A stretch of DNA of 64,000 bases from the NCBI RefSeq assembly GCF_030433715.1, contig NZ_JAROCC010000010.1, positions 1-64,000 of the forward strand, in the 5' to 3' direction. This DNA is from Sporosarcina highlanderae (GTDB taxonomy: Bacteria > Bacillota > Bacilli > Bacillales_A > Planococcaceae). A program made the position numbers and the translations under genes. The notes under the pieces were generated by a model. That model was not told the DNA's origin, ran no database searches, and saw nothing but the letters and a program-made list of their open reading frames with translations. Below are positions 57,638 to 64,000 of this stretch, one piece after another; the stretch's first letter is position 1; each line of letters starts with the position of its first letter.

Positions 57638-58900
57638 ATGAACGATACACCGAAAGACATTATCCAAAAACTGGATGTATTAGCTGAAGAAACTGCTAGC
57701 AAGCTTGAATGGCTATCAGAATTCGGGAAAGATCCAGAAGGCGGAGTTACTCGTTTACTCTATACAAAAGAATGGGTTGAGGGTCAGAACGCATTAAAGG
57801 AATGGATTGAAAGTGAAGGCCTCGAAGCTCGATTTGATGAAATTGGAAATTTATACGGAACGTTAAAAGGTAAAAATACAAATGAAACGATTTTAACCGG
57901 GTCCCATGTCGATACAGTGAAAAACGGCGGTCGATTTGATGGCGCGTATGGTGTTGTTGCCGGAATCATAGCATTGAAATATTTGAAAAAATACTTTGGC
58001 GAACCAGTACGTAACATTGAAGTCGTTTCAATGGCTGAAGAAGAAGGAAGTAGATTCCCGTATTCTTTCTGGGGTTCGAAAAATATTGTTGGTATAGCCA
58101 AACGTGAAGATGTTGAAACGATTAAAGATTTCGACGGTGTTCCGTTTGTAGAGGCGATGAAGAATGCAGGATTTGGCTTCAGAGATGAATCCAAAGGTCC
58201 GCGTAAAGATTTAAAAGCATTCGTCGAAGTCCATGTTGAACAAGGAAGTGTCCTTGAAACAGAAAAAATAGACATCGGTGTAGTGAACAATATTGTCGGT
58301 CAAAGAAGATACACAATCGAATTGACTGGCGAAGCAAACCATGCCGGCACAACGCCGATGGGCTACAGAAAAGACGCTATGTTTGCGGCAAGTCATATGA
58401 TTCATGAAATCATTTCAATGGCTATTGAAGTTGGAGATCCACTTGTAACAACTGTTGGGAAGGTCGAAGCTGTTCCGAACATCGTTAACGTAGTACCCGG
58501 AAAGGCTATCTTTACAATCGACGTCCGTCATACGGATAAAGATGCGATTCTATCCTTTACAGAAAAGATGACGGCAAGAATGCAGGAAATCTCAAAAGAT
58601 CATGGAGTTGAGATGGACATCGATCTATGGATGGATGAAGATCCGGTGCCAATGGACCAAAGAGTCGTTGATCTTATTGAGAAGCAATGTAGGGAGAACG
58701 GCTTTAATTATAAGGTAATGCATAGTGGCGCTGGACATGATTCCCAGATTTATGCACCTGTTGTCCCAACAGCGATGCTCTTCGTTCCAAGTTTGAAAGG
58801 GATTAGCCATAACCCGGCAGAGTATACAGAGCCTGCAGACTTGGCGGAAGGCGTAAAAGCGCTTATCGGCGCACTTTACGAATTAGGTTATAAAGAATAA
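57638..58900 (+). CDS. allC: Allantoate amidohydrolase AllC (M20 family)
   Basis: 420 residues, binuclear metal hydrolase of the M20/carbamoylase family. Ligand motifs: GSHVDTVKNGGRFDGAYG near residue 88, EEEGSRFPYSFWGS near 127 and VEVHVEQG near 192; GEANHAGTTPM (dimerisation-domain substrate site) near 230 and SGAGHDSQ near 365. It releases ammonia and CO2 from allantoate to give ureidoglycine. Related N-carbamoyl-amino acid hydrolases look similar, but the neighbours allE and allD support allantoate. AAAGGGCGGTGA precedes the ATG. Confidence 0.9.
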   Translation: MNDTPKDIIQKLDVLAEETASKLEWLSEFGKDPEGGVTRLLYTKEWVEGQNALKEWIESEGLEARFDEIGNLYGTLKGKNTNETILTGSHVDTVKNGGRFDGAYGVVAGIIALKYLKKYFGEPVRNIEVVSMAEEEGSRFPYSFWGSKNIVGIAKREDVETIKDFDGVPFVEAMKNAGFGFRDESKGPRKDLKAFVEVHVEQGSVLETEKIDIGVVNNIVGQRRYTIELTGEANHAGTTPMGYRKDAMFAASHMIHEIISMAIEVGDPLVTTVGKVEAVPNIVNVVPGKAIFTIDVRHTDKDAILSFTEKMTARMQEISKDHGVEMDIDLWMDEDPVPMDQRVVDLIEKQCRENGFNYKVMHSGAGHDSQIYAPVVPTAMLFVPSLKGISHNPAEYTEPADLAEGVKALIGALYELGYKE

Positions 58901-58965
58901 CAAGTTATTTTTAGCGAGTCAGGTGAATCCTGACTATTTATATGCAGACAAAGGAGAATGTAACG

Positions 58966-59733
58966 ATGGGATATCCAAAAGACATACTATCAAGCAGATC
59001 TATTATTAAACCTGGTCAGTACGCTTTAATCGCTCCAGAAGGTTTAGTGAATAACATCATTCCTGGATTTGAGAATTGCAGAATCTCGATCTTGGCTTCA
59101 CCAAAACTTGGCGCAGACTTTGTAGACTATATGGTCACATTGCATGAAGGTGGAAAAAACACTACAGGTTACTGTGGAGAAGAAGACGTACAATGCTTCG
59201 TTTACGTTATTAGCGGAAAAGTAAAAGCTAAAGCGAACGATCAAGAGTTCATCCTTGAAGAAAGCGGCTATCTATACTGCCCTCCAGGCGTGAAAATGTA
59301 TTTGGAAAACATGGAGTCAGGCGATTCCCGTCTATTCCTTTACAAACGTAAACATATACCTCTAACAGACGGGCGCAAGCCATGGGTCGTATCGGGCCAT
59401 GCAAACGAAATCGAGTACATGGATTATGACGACATGCATAACGTCCATCTGAAAGATCTATTGCCGATGGATCTTGAATTCGATATGAACTTCCATATCC
59501 TTTCATTCGATCCAGCAGCAAGCCATCCATTCGTTGAAACACATTACCAAGCTCATGGCGCGTACCTCTTGTCTGGTGAAGGCATGTACAACCTTGACAA
59601 TGAATGGATTCCAGTTAAAAAAGGCGATTACATTTTTATGGCGCCATATGTGCATCAAGCAGCGTATGCGGTTGGTAGAGAACCGTTGACATATGTTTAC
59701 TCCAAAGACTGCAATCGTGATGCATCACTATAA
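58966..59733 (+). CDS. allE: (S)-ureidoglycine aminohydrolase AllE
   Basis: 255 residues, two tandem cupin domains. The manganese ligands of the C-terminal cupin are visible as Glu-x-His-x3-His in VETHYQAHG (near residue 195) and Gln in APYVHQAAY near 235. It converts ureidoglycine to ureidoglycolate with loss of ammonia and fixes the S configuration. ATG 58966 follows AAGGAG; the frame is open for eight codons upstream. A weak AGTCAGG/CCTGACT hairpin (58917-58935) lies between it and allC. Confidence 0.92.
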   Translation: MGYPKDILSSRSIIKPGQYALIAPEGLVNNIIPGFENCRISILASPKLGADFVDYMVTLHEGGKNTTGYCGEEDVQCFVYVISGKVKAKANDQEFILEESGYLYCPPGVKMYLENMESGDSRLFLYKRKHIPLTDGRKPWVVSGHANEIEYMDYDDMHNVHLKDLLPMDLEFDMNFHILSFDPAASHPFVETHYQAHGAYLLSGEGMYNLDNEWIPVKKGDYIFMAPYVHQAAYAVGREPLTYVYSKDCNRDASL

Positions 59734-59757
59734 TTTACCGACAAAAGAGGTGTCATG

Positions 59758-60807
59758 ATGAGAGTTAGTAGAGACGAACTGAAAGGTCTTATCCAAACAA
59801 AGCTTCAAAGAGCAGGATTGAAAGAGGACCATGCTGAAGTTGCTGCGGACGTTCTAACGTTTGCTGACGAAAGAGGCATTCATTCACACGGTGCTATGCG
59901 TGTGGAATATTACGCAGAGAGAATTGCAAAGGGTGGCATTAATGTAAACCCGAATTTTAACTTCGAAAAAACGGGCCCTGCAACTGGCGTATTTCACGGC
60001 GATGGCGGAAACGGCCATACTGCAGCGAAATTAGCAATGGACGAGGCCATCAAAATGGCAAAAGAGAGTGGCGTTGCCATTGTCGGTGTTAAAAATATCT
60101 CCCATAGTGGAGCAATCTCTTATTTCACAAACCAAGCGGCAAATGCAGACTTGATCGGTTTCTCAGTTTGTCAATCAGATCCAATGGTTGTTCCTTTCGG
60201 CGGCGCAGAACCTTACTACGGAACAAACCCGATCGCTTTTGCTGCACCAAGCAGTGATGGAAGAATGATTACCTTGGACATGGCGACAACTGTACAAGCT
60301 TGGGGGAAAATCCTTCATGCCCGTTCCAAGAATGAGTCAATCCCTAACACATGGGCGGTTGACAGCAATGGTGAGGCGACGACTGATCCGTTAAAAGTGA
60401 ACGCGCTATTGCCAATCTCAGGGCCTAAAGGGTACGGATTAGCAATGATGGTAGACGTTTTATCAGGAATCCTTCTTGGACTTCCATTTGGTAATAAAGT
60501 CTCCTCGATGTATGAAGACTTGTCGGAGTACCGGAAATTAGGTCAATTGCATATTGTCATCAATCCAGCATTCTTTACAGCATTAACTGGATTCAAAAAT
60601 GACATTACGCAAACGATGGAAGATTTAAATCACATCAAACCTGCACCGGGCTTCTCAAAAGTCCTATATCCAGGACAAAACAATGATGTTGTCATCGAGG
60701 ACTATAAAGAAAACGGCATTGAAATCGTTGATGATATTTATGAGTATTTAAAATCAGATGTCATCCATAATAATCAATACGACCATAAAAATCCATTCGC
60801 TGAATAA
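59758..60807 (+). CDS. allD: Ureidoglycolate dehydrogenase AllD, copy 1
   Basis: 349 residues, LDH2/malate dehydrogenase-type NAD(P) oxidoreductase that oxidises ureidoglycolate to oxalurate. Sequence follows E. coli AllD closely: RGIHSHGAMRVEYYAERIAKGG with the catalytic His near residue 44, ISHSGAISYF, CQSDPMVVPFGGAEPYYGTNP, LDMATTVQAWGKILHARS and a C-terminal IEIVDDIYEYL. ATG 59758 is eight bases after AGAGG; the ATG at 59755 is an alternative. A second copy follows directly. Confidence 0.92.
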   Translation: MRVSRDELKGLIQTKLQRAGLKEDHAEVAADVLTFADERGIHSHGAMRVEYYAERIAKGGINVNPNFNFEKTGPATGVFHGDGGNGHTAAKLAMDEAIKMAKESGVAIVGVKNISHSGAISYFTNQAANADLIGFSVCQSDPMVVPFGGAEPYYGTNPIAFAAPSSDGRMITLDMATTVQAWGKILHARSKNESIPNTWAVDSNGEATTDPLKVNALLPISGPKGYGLAMMVDVLSGILLGLPFGNKVSSMYEDLSEYRKLGQLHIVINPAFFTALTGFKNDITQTMEDLNHIKPAPGFSKVLYPGQNNDVVIEDYKENGIEIVDDIYEYLKSDVIHNNQYDHKNPFAE

Positions 60808-60861
60808 TTTACTTTTTGAATAGATACAAACCGGTTGAAAAACTTAATAGGGGTGTGTGGA

Positions 60862-61911
60862 GTGAGAGTAAGTAGTGAGCAATTGAATGAGTTAATTACA
60901 ACGAAGCTGCATAAGGCAGGATTGACTGAGGATCATGCTCGTGGTGTTGCTGATGTCCTTGTTCACGCAGATGCCAGGGGAGTCCACTCCCATGGGGCGA
61001 TGAGAGTCGAGTATTATGCAGAGCGAATTGCCAAAGGTGGTCTAAACTCTAATCCGAATTTCACATTTGAAAAGACGGGTCCTGCAACAGCTATTTTTGA
61101 TGGTGATAACGGAGTAGGCCATGTCGCTGCCAAGTTAGCGATGGACGAAGCAATTCAAATGGCAAAAGAAAATGGAGTAGCAGTAGTTGGCGTTAGAAGA
61201 ATCGGTCACAGTGGTGCGCTTTCTTATTTCGTTCAACAGGCTGCAAATGAAAACTTGGTTGGTATCTCACTTTGCCAATCGGACCCGATGGTTGTTCCTT
61301 TTGGTGGATCAGAGCCTTATTACGGAACAAATCCAATTGCATTTGCAGCACCAGGTAAAAACGGTGAGCATATTACATTTGATATGGCAACAACCGTTCA
61401 AGCTTGGGGCAAAATTCTTCATGCTCGTTCAAAAAATGAATCCATTCCTGACACATGGGCTGTTGATAGCGAAGGCGAGCCTACAACCGACCCATTCAAA
61501 GTAAATGCGCTATTACCAATTGCAGGTCCAAAGGGATATGGACTCATGATGATGGTAGACGTACTATCAGGGATTCTTTTAGGACTTCCATTTGGAAACA
61601 AAGTTTCTTCAATGTATCATGATCTAACTGAGTATAGGAATCTTGGACAACTTCACATCGTTATTAATCCAGAATACTTCGGCGGATTAAGCACATTCCA
61701 AGAAGGCATCGCAACGACAATGCAGGATCTTAACAACATTAAACCTGCACCAGGTTTCGATCATGTTTCTTACCCTGGACAACGAAGTGCGGAACGGGAA
61801 AAGCAATACGCTGAGAACGGAATCGAAATCGTTGATGATATTTACGAATACCTAATTTCAGACGTTGTCCATAACAACGTATATGATCATAAAAGCCCTT
61901 TTGCTAAGTAA
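60862..61911 (+). CDS. allD: Ureidoglycolate dehydrogenase AllD, copy 2
   Basis: 349 residues, same length and about three quarters identical by eye to copy 1, so a tandem duplication. It keeps RGVHSHGAMRVEYY, RIGHSGALSYF (Gly where copy 1 has Ser, matching E. coli AllD more closely) and CQSDPMVVPFGGSEPYYG. GTG start at 60862 after AGGGG, aligned with MRVS of copy 1. The two may differ in cofactor or stereochemistry, or one may act on a related 2-hydroxy acid. A hairpin follows. Confidence 0.9.
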   Translation: MRVSSEQLNELITTKLHKAGLTEDHARGVADVLVHADARGVHSHGAMRVEYYAERIAKGGLNSNPNFTFEKTGPATAIFDGDNGVGHVAAKLAMDEAIQMAKENGVAVVGVRRIGHSGALSYFVQQAANENLVGISLCQSDPMVVPFGGSEPYYGTNPIAFAAPGKNGEHITFDMATTVQAWGKILHARSKNESIPDTWAVDSEGEPTTDPFKVNALLPIAGPKGYGLMMMVDVLSGILLGLPFGNKVSSMYHDLTEYRNLGQLHIVINPEYFGGLSTFQEGIATTMQDLNNIKPAPGFDHVSYPGQRSAEREKQYAENGIEIVDDIYEYLISDVVHNNVYDHKSPFAK

Positions 61912-61923
61912 GACTTATTAAAA

Positions 61924-61957
61924 GAAAGGGTGGTCAATTCGTGGCCACCCCCTTTTC
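61924..61957 (+). terminator. Hairpin between allD and fdrA
   Basis: GGGTGGTCA/TGGCCACCC stem with one wobble, extended by AAAG/CTTTT, five-base loop. The T run is short and interrupted, so partial termination is more likely than a full stop. Confidence 0.65.
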
Positions 61958-62001
61958 TGTGCGGATTTTACCAAAACTAATTATAAGAGGTGCGTGAAAA
62001 C

Positions 62002-63750
62002 ATGCTTTATACGATCGTAAAACAGAATTCATACCAGGATTCAGTTAACTTAATGCTTCTTACGAACAAAATTTCCACAATGGAAGGCGTTAACAAAGTT
62101 CAAATCATGATGGGTACGCCTGCGAACAAAGACATCTTCAAAACTGCAGGTCTTTTCACTGAGGAGCTTGAAGGTGCTGCATCCAATGATATGTGTATCG
62201 TTTTAGACACTGATCAAGAGGATAAAATCCAAGAAGTTCTTGATGAAGTTGATAATTATTTAAGCAACCAAGCAATCAGCGCTGGTAAGGAATCTTTCGA
62301 AACTGTAAATTCATGGGATAAAGCTGTAAATGCACTTCCTGATGCAAATATTGCAATCATCTCAACTCCAGGGCAATATGCTGCTGAAGAAGCGGAAAAA
62401 GCGCTTGACAGAGATATGCACGTCATGATTTTCAGTGACAACGTAACGACTGAAGATGAGCGTCGCATCAAAGAAAAAGCTCATGAAAAAGGTCTTCTTG
62501 TAATGGGTCCTGATGCTGGTACAGTCATCGTTTCCGGTGTTCCTCTTGCATTCGCAAACGTAGTGAAAACAGGAAAAATCGGTGTAATCGGTGCTTCTGG
62601 AACGGGTATCCAAGAAGTTACGACTGAAATCGATCGTCTAGGCGCAGGCGTAAGCCATGCAATCGGTACTGGCGGACGCGACCTATCTGATAAGATCGGT
62701 GCAATCACAATGTTGGATGGCCTGAAAGCATTGGCGCAACATAACCAAACAGAAGTGATCACACTTATCTCTAAGCCACCTGCAAAAGAAGTACGTGACC
62801 AAGTTGTCGAATTGCTACACAGCATTTCTAAACCGGTTGTTGCAATTTTCCTTGGAGAAGAGCCACATAACCACGAAGGAAATGTGTACTATGCAAACAC
62901 ACTTGAAGAAACAGCTGCACTTGCTGTCGATTTAGTAAAAGGCAATGAAATTAAAGCGAATTACAATCACCTTGAAGACGAAGTGCCGGCAGTTGAATTG
63001 AAGCCTGAACAAAAAACAATCAAAGGCCTTTATTCCGGCGGTACGCTTGGATATGAAGCAGCTACGTTGATCAGCAGAGGCTTGAACCTTGGCGAAACGG
63101 ATCATGACAAACCTGGTTACCTTCTAAATGCTGACGGATTCGAAATAATCGACCTTGGCGACGATATTTACACACAAGGTAAACCACACCCAATGATCGA
63201 TCCGGATACGAGAATCCAGTTCTTCCAAAAAGCTGCACAAGATGAATCAACTGCAGTCATCCTATTCGACGTTGTACTTGGATACGGTGCACACGAAGAT
63301 ATGGCTGGCGCATTGCTTCCAGGCATCGAAAAGATTCAAAAAGAAACAAAAGCAAATGGCAGAAACGTTTACTTCGTAGCAACTGTTTGCGGTACGGATC
63401 AAGACCCACAAGGCATCGATGAGCAAAAAGCGAAATTGGAGAAAGCTGGCGTTATCATCCGTGATAGCAACAACCAAGCGACTCTTACTGCTTTAGCGAT
63501 GCTTGGCATTAGTGTTGAAGAAGTAACAAAAGAAGTAGTTCCTGCTACGGTAGAGGCTTCAACTGTAGACTTTACAGTTTCAGAAGCAATCCAGAAGCTA
63601 TTGAATGAAAAACCGAACGTCGTTAACGTTGGTTTGAAGAGTTTCACTAACTCGGTTACTGCAAACGGCGGCAGAGTTGTTCAATATGACTGGCGTCCAG
63701 TTGCTGGCGGAAACCCAAGATTGCGTAAAATCTTGAGCCTCCTTAAATAA
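62002..63750 (+). CDS. fdrA: FdrA protein, oxamate carbamoyltransferase subunit AllF
   Basis: 582 residues, colinear with E. coli FdrA. Succinyl-CoA synthetase-like layout: an N-terminal FdrA-specific part (NSYQDSVNLMLLTNKIS, MMGTPANKDIF), a CoA-binding-like Rossmann segment (LLVMGPDAGTVIVSGVPLAFANV, GVIGASGTGIQEVTTEI), GTGGRDLSDKIGAITMLDGL, and a ligase-like C-terminal domain (LYSGGTLGYEA, KPHPMIDP, ATVCGTDQDPQ, YDWRPVAGGNPRL). With AllG and AllH it is assigned to phosphorolysis of oxalurate. ATG 62002 is about nine bases after AGAGGTG; GTG 61990 is unlikely. Confidence 0.9.
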   Translation: MLYTIVKQNSYQDSVNLMLLTNKISTMEGVNKVQIMMGTPANKDIFKTAGLFTEELEGAASNDMCIVLDTDQEDKIQEVLDEVDNYLSNQAISAGKESFETVNSWDKAVNALPDANIAIISTPGQYAAEEAEKALDRDMHVMIFSDNVTTEDERRIKEKAHEKGLLVMGPDAGTVIVSGVPLAFANVVKTGKIGVIGASGTGIQEVTTEIDRLGAGVSHAIGTGGRDLSDKIGAITMLDGLKALAQHNQTEVITLISKPPAKEVRDQVVELLHSISKPVVAIFLGEEPHNHEGNVYYANTLEETAALAVDLVKGNEIKANYNHLEDEVPAVELKPEQKTIKGLYSGGTLGYEAATLISRGLNLGETDHDKPGYLLNADGFEIIDLGDDIYTQGKPHPMIDPDTRIQFFQKAAQDESTAVILFDVVLGYGAHEDMAGALLPGIEKIQKETKANGRNVYFVATVCGTDQDPQGIDEQKAKLEKAGVIIRDSNNQATLTALAMLGISVEEVTKEVVPATVEASTVDFTVSEAIQKLLNEKPNVVNVGLKSFTNSVTANGGRVVQYDWRPVAGGNPRLRKILSLLK

Positions 63751-63808
63751 GCTGGAGCTCAATGTAAATAATCTTTTAGGAAATATTGATTTTTCAGGAG
63801 GAAACCAA

Positions 63809-64000
63809 ATGTACGGACAATTCAAAACGATTGATGAAGCAAACCGAGCTGTTATCGATAAAGTTGTATCGGGCGCACCATTTTTAACTGATGTAGTTCC
63901 AGCTAAATCAGTTATTGAAGAATTAAACGGTAAAGTATTACTTCATGCCGGACCACCTATCAAGTGGGAAAACATGACAAGCCCAATGCAAGGATCTTGT
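63809..64000 (+). CDS. DUF1116 protein AllG, N-terminal part (cut by window end)
   Basis: The last 64 codons of the window are open from an ATG preceded by TCAGGAGGAAA. The product begins MYGQFKTIDEANRAVIDKVV and continues with a LHAGPPIKWENMTSPMQGSC segment typical of DUF1116 (YlbE/AllG) proteins, which always accompany FdrA. Third partner of the oxamate carbamoyltransferase set. The rest, and an expected carbamate kinase, lie beyond the window. Confidence 0.85.
   Translation, partial: MYGQFKTIDEANRAVIDKVVSGAPFLTDVVPAKSVIEELNGKVLLHAGPPIKWENMTSPMQGSC

Overview
The window looks like the chromosome of a low-GC, spore-former-type Bacillales, most likely a Planococcaceae member close to Sporosarcina. 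This rests on proteins that read as clear relatives of Bacillus subtilis YebE, YerA-C, PcrB, PcrA, LigA, CamS, GatCAB, DgkB and RlmCD in nearly the same order, frequent TTG/GTG starts behind strong AGGAGG sites, a guanine-class purine riboswitch, and two families of palindromic intergenic repeats that I associate with Bacillaceae/Planococcaceae. Species assignment is inference.

Layout. 1-104: end of an rRNA operon (5S 3' part and terminator). 240-430: eight imperfect 20-21 bp tandem repeats. 552-1267: two small conserved genes. 1277-12304: pur operon with PurBox-like palindrome, promoter, riboswitch, then purE-K-S-Q-L-F-M-N-H-D. purB and purC, normally between purK and purS in Bacillus, are absent; PurQ has lost its nucleophile Cys and its catalytic His, and PurL has lost several signature residues. 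12305-16558: structured intergenic element, yerA-yerB-yerC, pcrB. 16763-25570: pcrA-ligA-camS and gatCAB. 25692-33770: thioredoxin-like protein, dgkB, Nudix hydrolase, a cytochrome bd operon with two tiny membrane-protein genes, rlmCD and an M3 oligopeptidase. 34075-38301: Pho-box-like repeats and pstSCAB-phoU. 38433-40662: lipM-lipA and a VOC protein. 40730-45232: an unknown protein, a decayed IS1182-type element nested with palindromic repeats, prolyl oligopeptidase and DUF4256.

45240-64000 is an allantoin utilisation island: two NCS1 permeases, allantoinase (AllB), two PucR-type regulators, an NCS2 permease, allantoate amidohydrolase (AllC), ureidoglycine aminohydrolase (AllE), two tandem ureidoglycolate dehydrogenases (AllD), and the three families FdrA (AllF), DUF1116 (AllG, cut by the window end) and DUF2877 (AllH), which were recently assigned to the long-missing oxamate carbamoyltransferase. 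Together they would turn allantoin into oxamate, carbamoyl phosphate, CO2 and ammonia; a carbamate kinase is expected beyond the window.

The most unusual signal is the combination of a pur operon with an apparently dead glutaminase/FGAM synthase and no purB/purC, and, 40 kb away, a complete purine-catabolite pathway that frees ammonia. It may be early decay of de novo purine synthesis, an ammonia-fed variant, or a redundant operon; the sequence alone cannot decide. Also notable are candidate operators and a 13-codon leader ORF in the allantoin island, and the small ORFs beside cydAB.
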